Assembly: GCA_012959525.1 (NCBI GenBank)
Contig: DUDB01000053.1
Location: 1-64,000, forward strand
Direction: 5' to 3'
Source of the DNA: Planctomycetota bacterium
GTDB lineage: Bacteria; Planctomycetota; UBA1135; GCA-002686595
Length of the DNA: 64,000 nucleotides
Position numbers and translations under genes: made by a program
Notes under the pieces: model-generated
Told to the model about the DNA's origin: nothing
Database searches by the model: none
What the model saw: only the letters and a program-made list of their open reading frames with translations
Part shown: piece after piece, positions 1-8,606 of the stretch
Position numbering within the stretch: position 1 is the first letter of the stretch
How the letters are laid out: each line of letters starts with the position of its first letter

Positions 1-940
1 CGGTGTCACAGAACACAGTGTTACAGTCGCTGCCACAGCCGCTCGAGGCGTCCGTGAAGAACAACATGTAGAACTGAGCACCAGGGTTGGTGGGCGGAGC
101 ACCACAACCGTTGTTATTGAGATAGGAACCAAACCAGTAGCATCCGGGGGGAAGAGCTCCGCCCGCGTCGATCGCGAAGAGGTCTTCCGCACCTAGGGCA
201 CTCGATACAGTTAGGCCGCAAGCGTTCGAGAAGGCGGGCTGGTAAACAGTGCCTTCACCCTCGGGGACCCATGTCAGGTCGTGGCCGGCCAACACCGGGC
301 CTGTCGTTCCGCCGTCGGTGGTGTTCCAGGTCGCGCCCCAGCCGAAGGCGTCGAGACCGAGTCCACTGCCGTCATAACCAGAAGCGCAGATTCCGCCGTC
401 GGCGTCCATGCAGATTTCGTAGCCTGCAAGGCTCAGGTCGAGTGTGCCAACCCAGCAGAAACCGCCAGCCGGAAGGGCGACGGTCGGGATGGCACCAGCC
501 ACGTTGACGCAATTTGAAGGCGCCGAAGGCAGGTCGCAGGGAACGTAACTGTCGTACATGGTGAAGTCCCAGGTGACCGGCGCGGTCGAAACCGAGCAGT
601 AACCAAACTGAATGCCGTCAATGCGGTACGCATCCTGGGGACCCACGTTGCCGGTCTGGTTCGGGTTCGAGGTTCCGGGAAGAATCCCTTCGTCGATGGC
701 CTCAGAACCTTCCCAACCAACGGCGAAGTAGCCAGAGCTCACGTCGGAACGGAAGATAATGTCGGGGCCAAGGTTGGCATTGGCACCTGAACCACGGGTC
801 CAGGTACCCGTTCCCACGTGGAATATGCCCGCGTCCTTGACGGGGCCGAGTAATTTCCGGGCAGAGAGCTGCTGCTGACCGTTGGCGGTCGCGCAGCAGA
901 GAAGCACGACGCTTGCCGAACGAAGGAAGGATCGAAGCAC
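1..940 (-). CDS. Secreted Cys-rich protein of unknown function, paralogue A (partial, 3' end beyond window)
   Basis: The frame is open from GTG (940-938) to the left edge, about 313 codons. The N-terminus is a signal peptide (hydrophobic ASVVLLCCATANG) followed by mature sequence starting QQQLSARKLLGPVKD. It is a close paralogue of the next gene (1170-2483): the same order of blocks, such as KDAGIFHVGTGTWTRGSG, NTTDGGTTGP, HDLTWVPEGEG and DASSGCGSDCN, differing mainly by substitutions and one net two-codon insertion. The GTG start matches the ATG of the paralogue by alignment. Many paired Cys and Gly/Asn-rich loops suggest a disulfide-bonded extracellular or surface protein. I recognise no enzymatic motif, and the function is unknown. 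Confidence 0.8.
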   Translation of the reverse strand, partial: MLRSFLRSASVVLLCCATANGQQQLSARKLLGPVKDAGIFHVGTGTWTRGSGANANLGPDIIFRSDVSSGYFAVGWEGSEAIDEGILPGTSNPNQTGNVGPQDAYRIDGIQFGYCSVSTAPVTWDFTMYDSYVPCDLPSAPSNCVNVAGAIPTVALPAGGFCWVGTLDLSLAGYEICMDADGGICASGYDGSGLGLDAFGWGATWNTTDGGTTGPVLAGHDLTWVPEGEGTVYQPAFSNACGLTVSSALGAEDLFAIDAGGALPPGCYWFGSYLNNNGCGAPPTNPGAQFYMLFFTDASSGCGSDCNTVFCDT

Positions 941-1077
941 TGGTCAATATCCTTTGGTTTTGAGGAGGGCGGGGAACGGTCGGTGCCGGAGTATGACGGA
1001 GCCCCAAGCCGAGAGTTCCATGTAAATGGCGGAGGGGGTTGCAAGGCCAGCAACCACTGGCGTCAGTACACAAAAGA

Positions 1078-1110
1078 GAGCGGCGCCACCCTGAATGGGT
1101 GGCGCCGCTC
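1078..1110 (-). terminator. Rho-independent terminator of the secreted paralogue B gene
   Basis: A perfect 14-bp inverted repeat (1078-1091 with 1097-1110, core GCGGCGCCACCC) surrounds a 5-nt TGAAT loop. On the minus strand it is followed by CTCTTTTGTG, a short T-rich tract. It lies 60 nt after the stop of the 1170-2483 gene and before the start of paralogue A, so the two tandem genes are probably separate transcription units. Confidence 0.85.
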
Positions 1111-1169
1111 GTGTGCTTGGCCCTCACCGGATCCCGAAAGACCCGGCGAGTGCCGTTAGCCTGGCAAGA

Positions 1170-2483
1170 TCAGTTGATCGTGCCGGACGTACCCTTCGAG
1201 AAACGAGAGGCAGCCATGCCATCACGGTGCCAGAACTGGAAGCGCCAGGTGTTACCGTTACACAGGGAGCCACCAATGGTGGGCACGCCGCCGCCGGGGG
1301 CGGAGTTGGCGTTCAACAGGTCGACGCTGTAGCTACCGGCTCCGGTAGAACCAGCATCTGCGCCGTAACGACCAATCGTGCTACCAGTAAGGCAAAGCTC
1401 GGAAACACCAGTGGGGCTCACGGCAGCCGTACCCAGGCCCACGAGGGGATAGGTGAACTGGTTCGTGAACGTGGTGCTCAGGTTAAGCATGATGGAACCG
1501 CCGGAGCAGTCACAGGTGCTGAGAGTCACGTCGCCTTGGTTGTTGGGGTCGGTGTCACAGAACACAGTGTTACAGTCGCTGCCACAGCCGCTCGAGGCGT
1601 CCGTGAAGAACAACATGTAGAACTGACCAGCAGGGTTGTTGTGCGCAGCACCGCAACCGTTGTTGTTGACGTAACCGCCGAACCAGTAGCATCCAGGAGA
1701 AAGAGCTCCACCCGCGTCGATAGCGAAGAAGTCTTCCGTTCCAAGAGCACTCGAGGTGGTTCCACAGGACGTGAATGCAGGCTGATAAACAGTACCTTCA
1801 CCCTCGGGGACCCACGTCAGGTCGTGGCCGTCTAGGAAAGGACCAGTGGTCCCGCCGTCAGTCGTGTTCCAGGTCGCGCCCCAGCCGAAGCCGTCGAGAC
1901 CAAGTCCACCACCGTCATAACCAGAAGCACAGGGGCCGCCGTCGGCCTCAACGCAGATTTCGTAGCCTCCAAGGCTCAGGTCAAGAGTACCAACCCAGCA
2001 GAAACCGCCGGCCGGAAGGGCCACGGTCGGAAGGGCACCAGCCAAGTTGACGCAGTTTGAGGGCGCCGAGGGCAGGTCGCAGGGTACGTAGCTGTCATAA
2101 ACGGTGAAGTCCCAGTTAACCATCGCGGCCGAAACCGAGCAGTAACCGAATTCGGCACCGTCAATGAGGTAGTCGTCACGAGGACCAGCCATGCCGGTCT
2201 GGTTCGGGTTACCGAGTCCGGGAAGAATCCCTTCGTCGATACCTTCCGAACCTTCCCAACCAGTACCGAAGTAGCCGGAGCTAACGTCGGAACGGAAGAT
2301 GACGTCGGGGCCAAGGTTGGCCTTAGCGCCTGAACCACGGGTCCAGGTACCAGTTCCCACATGGAAAATTCCGGCGTCCTTGACGGGGCCGAGCATCTTG
2401 TGGGCAGAAAGTTGCTGCTGACCATTGGCGGTCGCGCAGCAGAGAATCACGGCACTTGCCGAAATAAGAGAAGAACGAAGCAT
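1170..2483 (-). CDS. Secreted Cys-rich protein of unknown function, paralogue B
   Basis: This encodes 437 residues. The ATG start at 2483 is preceded by CAGGAG at good spacing. Residues 1-21 form a signal peptide (MLRSSLISASAVILCCATANG). The mature part is rich in Gly, Asn, Asp and Cys, with Cys-containing blocks GCGSDCNTVFCDTD and STCDCSGGS near residues 310-335. The C-terminal ~50 residues end in NTWRFQFWHRDG...SRFSKG, a tryptophan/aromatic block I associate with C-terminal modules of secreted planctomycete proteins (recollection, not verified). It is the second of two tandem paralogues. The likely location is extracellular or cell surface. No catalytic motif is recognised. Confidence 0.85.
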   Translation of the reverse strand: MLRSSLISASAVILCCATANGQQQLSAHKMLGPVKDAGIFHVGTGTWTRGSGAKANLGPDVIFRSDVSSGYFGTGWEGSEGIDEGILPGLGNPNQTGMAGPRDDYLIDGAEFGYCSVSAAMVNWDFTVYDSYVPCDLPSAPSNCVNLAGALPTVALPAGGFCWVGTLDLSLGGYEICVEADGGPCASGYDGGGLGLDGFGWGATWNTTDGGTTGPFLDGHDLTWVPEGEGTVYQPAFTSCGTTSSALGTEDFFAIDAGGALSPGCYWFGGYVNNNGCGAAHNNPAGQFYMLFFTDASSGCGSDCNTVFCDTDPNNQGDVTLSTCDCSGGSIMLNLSTTFTNQFTYPLVGLGTAAVSPTGVSELCLTGSTIGRYGADAGSTGAGSYSVDLLNANSAPGGGVPTIGGSLCNGNTWRFQFWHRDGMAASRFSKGTSGTIN

Positions 2484-2830
2484 TTACCAGTCTCCTGTGA
2501 GGATTGAGAAAGGAGAGAACATACCTAAGTATACGATCCCCACAGGTAGCCGTCGTCACCGAGCACCGCAGTGCCCAATGCCAGCAACCGACCAGCGGGG
2601 CAGGACCTTGGGACGCAGGGGCAAACACCCCTGTTCCGTCCAGTCCTGTACAAAAGGTAGCTTGTGGACGGGATTTGGGGGGCGGATTCCAAAAATCTAG
2701 GGATTCCTTCCCAGTCCCGTCATCTGTGCAGAAAGACCGCTTCCTTCAAAGGCCCCCCCCCACGACCAATCCGACAGTCTCTAGGCAGCCCCAGCGCACC
2801 CCTGGGGCCCACAGGAGGCCGCTGAGGGCC
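2484..2830. other. Intergenic region with leader of paralogue B and a possible promoter
   Basis: No convincing gene lies in these 347 nt. The right part is the 3' flank of the GT-C gene and contains a GC-rich hairpin (2789-2807, CCCCAG/CTGGGG) without a T tract. The left part is the leader of the secreted paralogue B: a TATACT hexamer on the minus strand (2528-2533) would be a good -10 box about 45 nt before the ATG, with CAGGAG as ribosome site. No clear -35 is visible. Runs of C (about 2750-2760) and G (2840-2846, just outside the right edge) flank it. Confidence 0.4.
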
Positions 2831-4477
2831 TTAACGCTTAGGGGGGGTGAGGCCGCTCCCAGCCTGGGACTCTGGCCCTCCCTTTGAATCCAGCCGAATC
2901 CCCTGCTCCCGGGCCAGGCGGCGTCCAATCTGGGCTTCAGCCTGGGCCTCGGACTGCCTCCCCAGGCTCTGCAGCACCTCGGCCAACTTCAGATGAGCGC
3001 GCATGAAGCCAGGCCGCATGAGGATCGACTCCCTGAGGCAGGTCTCACTCTGAACCAAGTTTCCCCGCAGGTCGTACTTCAGGGCCAGGTTGAAGTGCGA
3101 CATGTAGCTCTCCTTGGGGCGCCCCGCGCCAATGCTCAGGGAGAGGCTGACGGTGGCCAGAACCAACAGCCGCCCCATCGCTCCGAGCTTGGGTGATTCT
3201 CCCCTGGCGCGCATGAGTCCGTCTGCGCCAATCCCAGCCAGCAGTAGGCATCCCGGAATCAGGACTAGGCGGAATCGATCGGTGACCAGGAAGGCCAGAA
3301 GCACGACGAGACCGATGCCATTGATCACATGGACCAGCCCCACCCCCCTTCGACGAGCTGCGGGCATGAAGCAGGCGCCAACAGCCAAGGAGAGGACAAG
3401 GGTCCACCCGACAGGAGTCCAACGCAAGATGGGCGACCAGCGCTGTGCTTGGTAGGCATTCCTGTCGCCGGGATACTCAAAAGCCTCAACCACCTGCCGC
3501 AACTTGAGCCCAAGAAGAGCGAGCCAGTCCATAGGGTGACGCAGCATCCATGCGCGCGCCTTCGAGTAATAGTGGGATGAGAGACCCGCCGCCCCCATGG
3601 CCTTGCCCGTCTCTGCTTGGGCCTTGACCGCGAAGGTCGCCCGCATCTTTTCCGGCGTCAGAAGCCCCTCCACAGAGACGCCCGGAGGCGGGTGAATACG
3701 TCCATTGGCACCGGCGTGGTTGCCGAGGAAGAAGTTGATCCCTCCGGAGGAATTCACGAGCACCACGTCTCCACCAGCCCAACGGTTGTGAAGTGCGCTA
3801 GGAGCCAAGGCCAAGAGCAAGCCCAGGGCAAAGCCCATGGGCAGGGCACGCTTCCCCGACTGCTGGCGGACCATCCACCACAACCACAGGCCCAACAGAA
3901 CACCGGAAGCCAGGAAATAGGCACGGGCCACGGCCGCCAGGCCCAACAGGCCGCCCGCACCGAACGCACTCGCAAGACGCCCCCCGGAGGCGGCCCGCTG
4001 CAACTGCAGGAGGCCGGCGCAAACAAGAAACAGGTGCAGCGTCTCCGAGAGCAGACACTCGGAGAAGAAGATCAGAGGGCCATAAAACGCCCCCAGGAGG
4101 CCCGTCAGCAGTCCTGCCCGTGAACCAAACAACCGCCCCCCCAGGGCCGCCAGTATGGGAATCGTCGCTGCCGAGAGAATGCACTGCAGCACCACGGCCA
4201 GGCCCATGGACGCACCGAACAGACGATAGAGCGCGCCCAGTGCGTAGGGATAGAGCGGCGAGAGGAAGAAGACCTCGCCGTCACTCCACTGCCCCCCCGC
4301 AATCCTGAGGGCCCACTCGTGATAGGCACGATCATCGACGTTCACCTGCGACCAAAAGGGACTGCCCGTTAAGGCAAACCAGGCACTCCCCCCGCGCAAC
4401 GCGAGGGCCAGGGCGAAGAGCCCAAAGAGCCAGCCCCGCGAGGGCGGGAGCCCTGCAGCATCCGGTTCGGCGTTCAA
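2831..4477 (-). CDS. GT-C family membrane glycosyltransferase (PMT/ArnT-like) with C-terminal TPR-like tail
   Basis: From the TTG at 4477 this gives 548 residues. The TTG overlaps the TGA of nnrE (TTGA), which suggests translational coupling; an upstream in-frame extension would lie wholly inside nnrE and has no family likeness. The protein begins with a membrane segment (GWLFGLFALALALRGG), then a DDRAYHEWALRI stretch and a PLYPYALGALYRLFG block typical of polyprenyl-phosphate-sugar glycosyltransferases of the GT-C fold, with the acidic pair DD as candidate metal/catalytic residues. About ten further hydrophobic segments follow. The last ~90 residues (SHFNLALKYDLRGN, RAHLKLAEVLQSLGR) look like two TPR repeats. 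The predicted role is transfer of a lipid-linked sugar outside the cytoplasmic membrane; the acceptor is unknown. It is the last gene of a four-gene operon. Confidence 0.75.
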   Translation of the reverse strand: MNAEPDAAGLPPSRGWLFGLFALALALRGGSAWFALTGSPFWSQVNVDDRAYHEWALRIAGGQWSDGEVFFLSPLYPYALGALYRLFGASMGLAVVLQCILSAATIPILAALGGRLFGSRAGLLTGLLGAFYGPLIFFSECLLSETLHLFLVCAGLLQLQRAASGGRLASAFGAGGLLGLAAVARAYFLASGVLLGLWLWWMVRQQSGKRALPMGFALGLLLALAPSALHNRWAGGDVVLVNSSGGINFFLGNHAGANGRIHPPPGVSVEGLLTPEKMRATFAVKAQAETGKAMGAAGLSSHYYSKARAWMLRHPMDWLALLGLKLRQVVEAFEYPGDRNAYQAQRWSPILRWTPVGWTLVLSLAVGACFMPAARRRGVGLVHVINGIGLVVLLAFLVTDRFRLVLIPGCLLLAGIGADGLMRARGESPKLGAMGRLLVLATVSLSLSIGAGRPKESYMSHFNLALKYDLRGNLVQSETCLRESILMRPGFMRAHLKLAEVLQSLGRQSEAQAEAQIGRRLAREQGIRLDSKGGPESQAGSGLTPPKR

Positions 4478-5175
4478 GACAGGTCCTCCCCCAAGACCCG
4501 GGCCGCACTCACCCCAATCGGTAGCACCGTGACCTGACCCAGAAACGGATGCGCTTGGGACGAGCCGAACCCCGCTTTCTCTGCGACGAAGGTGAGGGTC
4601 TGGTCCGCCACGATCGTTGGCTTGGCGGGATGACCCTCGTCGCAATCAAGGCCCGAGGGCAGATCGATGGCCACCGTCGGCGTTCCACTCTCTGTTCGAG
4701 CTCCATTGACGGCCATTATCAGCCGCGCCAGGGGAGCACGCATGGGACCCTCAAAGCCGGTCCCCAAGAGAGCGTCCACAAACAACGCCGCATCAGGCCA
4801 CCGGCCACGATGGCCCTCCGAGTCGTCCGAGAGGTCAACCTGATGCATGGGGATGCGCAGAGACTGCGCACACAGGTGATTGGCCCGCGCGTCTCCCCGC
4901 CCCTTATCTATCCCATGGGTGTACTCCAGCATGACGGGAATGTCGCGCGCTTGCAGTTGGCGGGCGATCACGAAGCCGTCGCCCCCGTTGTTCCCCCCGC
5001 CGCAGAACACGATCACGGGTGCCTGGGGCGCCGAGGCACATGCGTGGTAGAGACGCTCGATTTCAAGGGCCGCGAGGAGACCTGCGTTCTCCATCAATAC
5101 GCAACCGGCCAGACCATGGGTCTCAAGGGCCACGCGGTCCATCTCACGAGCTAGGTGCCGGGTCAGGCGCAACAT
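4474..5175 (-). CDS. nnrE: NAD(P)H-hydrate epimerase
   Basis: This encodes 233 residues, the normal length of a single-domain YjeF_N epimerase. It interconverts the R and S forms of hydrated NAD(P)H so that a dehydratase can repair them. Diagnostic features are the glycine-rich VIVFCGGGNNGGDGFVIAR block around residues 54-72, the DALLGTGFEG motif near residue 135 and TVAIDLPSGLDCDEG near residue 170. The C-terminal ADP/ATP-dependent dehydratase domain found in fused Nnr proteins is absent, so the dehydratase must be encoded elsewhere. The ATG directly abuts the TGA of the upstream oxidoreductase gene (TGAATG), and the downstream glycosyltransferase starts inside its stop codon. Confidence 0.92.
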   Translation of the reverse strand: MLRLTRHLAREMDRVALETHGLAGCVLMENAGLLAALEIERLYHACASAPQAPVIVFCGGGNNGGDGFVIARQLQARDIPVMLEYTHGIDKGRGDARANHLCAQSLRIPMHQVDLSDDSEGHRGRWPDAALFVDALLGTGFEGPMRAPLARLIMAVNGARTESGTPTVAIDLPSGLDCDEGHPAKPTIVADQTLTFVAEKAGFGSSQAHPFLGQVTVLPIGVSAARVLGEDLS

Positions 5176-6756
5176 TCAGAAAGCAGCCGGGTCAGCGGCC
5201 TTCCAGGCCTCTTCGTAGGCCGGAGGGACAGGTTCCGAGAGCAGGGCACCGCGTTCAAGGAAAGGGTAGAGATCCATGTAGGAGCACACCTCATCAGGAG
5301 CGACCCGCTTTTGGATGTGATCGGGCAGCAGGTCCTCGGGGCCCGCCAGACCCGCAGCGCCCGCCAGCTCCAGCAGGCTCCGCACGGTGCCCCTTTGGAA
5401 CTGCTCCACGCGTTGAGCCTTGTCCTCCACGTCCAACCCGGAAACCAGGCCTGCGTTCTGGGTCGCCACGCCCACCGGACAGGTGTTGGCGTTGCACTCG
5501 CGTGCCTGGATGCACCCCATGGCCATCATCATCGCTCGCGCAGAAAAGCAGGCATCTGCCCCCAGAGCCATTTTCTGGGCCATGTGGAAGCCAGTAGCGA
5601 TCTTGCCCGAAGCGAAGACACGGACCTGCTCCCGCAGTCCAAAACCGACAAGGGTGTTGTGCACGAGCACAAGGGCCTCCACCAGAGGTGAACCCACGGC
5701 ATTGGAGAACTCCAGAGGCGCGGCACCCGTTCCGCCCTCCCCCCCATCCACGGTGATGAAATCCGGCCATGCCCCCCCAGCAACCATGGCCTTGCAAAGC
5801 GACATGAACTCACTGGGGCGACCGATACAGAGCTTGATCCCCACGGGCTTACCCCCCGAGAGTTGGCGCAAGCGCCCCACGAAGGCGAGGAGAGAGTTCG
5901 GGTCGTTGAAGACCGAGTGCGACGGGGGTGAGAGCACGTCCCGACCGAGCGGGACCGATCGAATGCGGGCGATCTCTGGGGTGACCTTGACAGCGGGGAG
6001 AATCCCACCGTGGCCCGGCTTGGCCCCTTGAGACAGCTTGACTTCGATCATCTTCACCGCGGCCAGGCCCGAGGTTTGCGCAAAGGACTCCTCATCGAAT
6101 TCTCCCTCCGGGGACCGACACCCAAAGTATCCGGTGCCGATCTGCCAGATCAGGTCGCCTCCCCCTTCCAGGTGGTAGGGGCTAACCCCTCCCTCTCCAG
6201 TATTCTGGGCAAATCCACCCGCCTTTGCCCCCATGTTCAGGGCCAAGATGGCCCTAGAGGAGAGTGACCCGAAACTCATGGCCGAAGCGTTCAGCATCGA
6301 CAGGGAATAGGGCTTGGTGCACGCATCCCCTCCCACCAGCACACGGCTGGGTTCGGGCCTCGGGTGCCGAGCGTTCAGAGAATGGGTCAACCACTCGTAG
6401 CCCACGGCGTAGACGTCCGATTGGGTGCCAAACGGAACCGTGTCGCGCTCGCCCTTCGCCCGCTGATAGACCACCGAGCGAAGCTCCCGACTAAAGGGCT
6501 TGCCATCCGTGTTGGACTCGACGAAGTACTGGTTGACCTCTGGGCGAATGGCCTCCATCAGGTAACGCCCGTGCCCGATAACGGGGAAGTTGCGCAGGAT
6601 GGCCCGCCGAGTCTGGGTGACGTCATGGAACGCCAGGATGCACAAGCCAAGCACCCCCCCCGCCAAGTATCCCCAGGCCGGGCTCAAGAAGCAGAGGCCA
6701 AGAGAGAGAATGAGTGCCCCCCCGAGGCTACGCAGGATGCGTTGGCGGACGGACAT
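5176..6756 (-). CDS. FMN-binding glutamate synthase-family oxidoreductase (GltB2-like), membrane-anchored
   Basis: This encodes 526 residues. The N-terminus has a hydrophobic hairpin (ILSLGLCFLSPAWGYLAGGVLGLCILAF, residues 15-42) that should anchor it in the membrane. The rest is the FMN-binding synthase barrel of glutamate synthase: NASAMSFGSLSSRA, GEGGVSPYH, GAKPGHGGILPA and ITVDGGEGGTGAAP, followed by MGCIQARECNANTCPVG, whose three Cys match the [3Fe-4S] ligands of GltS. It lacks the glutamine amidotransferase and GXGXG domains of full GltB, so glutamine-dependent synthesis is not implied. Stand-alone proteins of this type are common and their substrate is usually unproven. It starts 2 nt after the RNase R-like gene and abuts nnrE. 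Confidence 0.9.
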   Translation of the reverse strand: MSVRQRILRSLGGALILSLGLCFLSPAWGYLAGGVLGLCILAFHDVTQTRRAILRNFPVIGHGRYLMEAIRPEVNQYFVESNTDGKPFSRELRSVVYQRAKGERDTVPFGTQSDVYAVGYEWLTHSLNARHPRPEPSRVLVGGDACTKPYSLSMLNASAMSFGSLSSRAILALNMGAKAGGFAQNTGEGGVSPYHLEGGGDLIWQIGTGYFGCRSPEGEFDEESFAQTSGLAAVKMIEVKLSQGAKPGHGGILPAVKVTPEIARIRSVPLGRDVLSPPSHSVFNDPNSLLAFVGRLRQLSGGKPVGIKLCIGRPSEFMSLCKAMVAGGAWPDFITVDGGEGGTGAAPLEFSNAVGSPLVEALVLVHNTLVGFGLREQVRVFASGKIATGFHMAQKMALGADACFSARAMMMAMGCIQARECNANTCPVGVATQNAGLVSGLDVEDKAQRVEQFQRGTVRSLLELAGAAGLAGPEDLLPDHIQKRVAPDEVCSYMDLYPFLERGALLSEPVPPAYEEAWKAADPAAF

Positions 6757-6758
6757 GG

Positions 6759-8531
6759 CTAGGGCAACTCCAAGAGGACCTGGAGGCGCAAGAAGTCCAC
6801 GTCGCGCACCTGGACTTGTATCCCATACCCCTCCGTGAAAGACAGAGAGCGACGGCCTGCGCGCACGGTCAGGGTCGGGCCCGACAGCTTGGGGCGCTCG
6901 CCCAGGGAGCGCATGGGCAGGAACCCAGTAACGTTGAACTCGCTAAGCTCGACCTCCATCCCCCCCCGGGAGACTCGCAGCACCTTGGCGTCGAGACGCT
7001 TGCCGATCTGCGGCTCCATGTACTGGCAGACCTTGAGATCCTTGACGGCAATCTCGGCCATACCTGCCAGGTCCGCTTGCACCGAACAGTGGGCGGCCAC
7101 GTCATTCAGGTCCTCCACCAAGGCCTCCGTTCGCAATTCCTCGGCAGCGGCCTCCCCCTCGCCCTCGATCCGGGCCAGCCAGCGGTGCACCAGCAAGTCA
7201 GGATAGCGGCGGATGGGGGACGTAAAATGAAGGTAGGCCTCACGCGCCAATCCAAAGTGCTTGGCCACGTCCTCGTGGTCCTTAACCTCGTACACAGCCC
7301 GCTCCACCAAGCCCATGATGCGCCCCAAGAGGGCCTCTGCGTTGGGCTTGCGCCGCGCGGCACGGATCAGTCGCCCGATATCCCGACCCGTCAGGCGCTC
7401 CTTCTCCGGCACCCGGATGCCGTGCTCCGCGAGCACCTTGACCACGCCCTCGAACTCTTCAGGGTCCTTCTCGGGGTGCACCCGGTAGATGGTGGGCAAC
7501 CCCTTGCTGCGGAACAGATCACCAACGGCCTGATTGGCCGCCAGAGCCGTCTCTTCGATCAGGGTCTGGGAGAAGTAGCGCGGGGCATCGACGATGGTGC
7601 TCACTTCGTGGTCGTCGTCGAACAGGAAGACCTTCTCGGTGGACTGGATGCGTAGGGAACCGCGCGCATCCCGCAACACCTGCTGACGGCGCGTCCAGAT
7701 CTCAAACAAGCGCAGCTCAGGTTCAAGGAAGGCGCAGGCACGCGCCTCTTCCGTGTTCGCACCGTCAAGCAGCTCTTGCACGCCCTTGTAGGTATTGCGG
7801 TGCACGCTCTTTATGACGCTCTTGGCCACGCGCGACTCGAGACGCTGGCCCGCCGCGTCAAATAGCATGAACACGGAGTAGGCCAACCGCGGCCGACCGG
7901 GAACCAGGGAGCAGAGTTCGTTGGAGAGGCCCTCCGGCAACATGGGGATGACCTGATCGGGCAGATACACGCTGGTCCCACGTGCCAGGGCCTCGCCGTC
8001 CAGGGCGGTGCCGGGGCACACATAGTGAGAGACGTCTGCTATGTGAACTCCCACCTCCACCCGACCCTCTCCCTTCTCTTGGATCGAGATGGCGTCGTCG
8101 AAGTCCCTGGCGCTCGCACCGTCGATGGTGAAGATGCGCTCCTCACGGAGGTCCATACGTCCCTGGAAGTCTCCCTCGCTCGGATCATTCGGCAGGCGGG
8201 CGACCTCGCCTTCGACATCGTCCGGGAAACACAGTCGAGCACGGAATGAGTGCAAGAGCTCTATCTCATCCGAATCCGGGTCGCGATAGCAGGGCGGGCC
8301 GGTCTGCATGACACCCGACGCATCAGGCCGTGCGTCAATGCGCTCGCGTGCCCCGTCCGCCGGGTCAGGTCCACCCTCCAACTCCTCCGCGCTGCTTGCC
8401 CCCTCCAATGTGTAGCCGCGGCCCGCTTGTGCACCACCCGAGGCCGCGTCCGCCTCCCCATCCTCTCCGCCTCCCCGGGCGCGCTTCAGGTCCTTAAAGC
8501 TGCTGAACTTGTCTCGATCCGACTTAGCCAT
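6759..8531 (-). CDS. rnr: RNase II/RNase R family 3'-5' exoribonuclease
   Basis: This encodes 590 residues from ATG 8531, which has GGAAGG 8 nt upstream. Residues 1-85 are a charged, low-complexity leader replacing the usual cold-shock OB domains. The RNB catalytic domain follows: DGASARDFDDAI (residues 137-148) carries the metal-binding aspartates, then GVHIADVSHYV, YLPDQVIPMLPEGLSNELCSL and HFTSPIRRYPDLLVHR. The last ~80 residues (GKRLDAKVLRVSRGGMEVEL) are S1-like. It degrades RNA processively from the 3' end in the cytoplasm. It is shorter than E. coli RNase R and closer in length to RNase II, so the exact subgroup is uncertain. It is the first gene of the operon with the GltB2-like, nnrE and GT-C genes. 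Confidence 0.88.
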   Translation of the reverse strand: MAKSDRDKFSSFKDLKRARGGGEDGEADAASGGAQAGRGYTLEGASSAEELEGGPDPADGARERIDARPDASGVMQTGPPCYRDPDSDEIELLHSFRARLCFPDDVEGEVARLPNDPSEGDFQGRMDLREERIFTIDGASARDFDDAISIQEKGEGRVEVGVHIADVSHYVCPGTALDGEALARGTSVYLPDQVIPMLPEGLSNELCSLVPGRPRLAYSVFMLFDAAGQRLESRVAKSVIKSVHRNTYKGVQELLDGANTEEARACAFLEPELRLFEIWTRRQQVLRDARGSLRIQSTEKVFLFDDDHEVSTIVDAPRYFSQTLIEETALAANQAVGDLFRSKGLPTIYRVHPEKDPEEFEGVVKVLAEHGIRVPEKERLTGRDIGRLIRAARRKPNAEALLGRIMGLVERAVYEVKDHEDVAKHFGLAREAYLHFTSPIRRYPDLLVHRWLARIEGEGEAAAEELRTEALVEDLNDVAAHCSVQADLAGMAEIAVKDLKVCQYMEPQIGKRLDAKVLRVSRGGMEVELSEFNVTGFLPMRSLGERPKLSGPTLTVRAGRRSLSFTEGYGIQVQVRDVDFLRLQVLLELP

Positions 8532-8587
8532 GGGCCCATCCTTCCAGCCCAGGCCCCATCCCTCCACGGGCGATCCAGATAAAGATG

Positions 8588-8606
8588 CGCCGCGCTAGTG
8601 GCGGCG
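8588..8606 (-). terminator. Possible terminator at the end of the mosaic protein gene
   Basis: The inverted repeat CGCCGC (8588-8593) with GCGGCG (8601-8606) has a 7-nt loop that contains the stop codon of the 8595-13592 gene. On the minus strand the sequence after it reads CATCTTTATC, only moderately T-rich. The stem is short, so this is tentative. Confidence 0.4.

Noticed and set aside
2611-2638. GCAGGGG/CCCCTG hairpin as terminator of the GT-C gene
   Set aside because: About 190 nt after the stop, imperfect stem and no T tract on the relevant strand.
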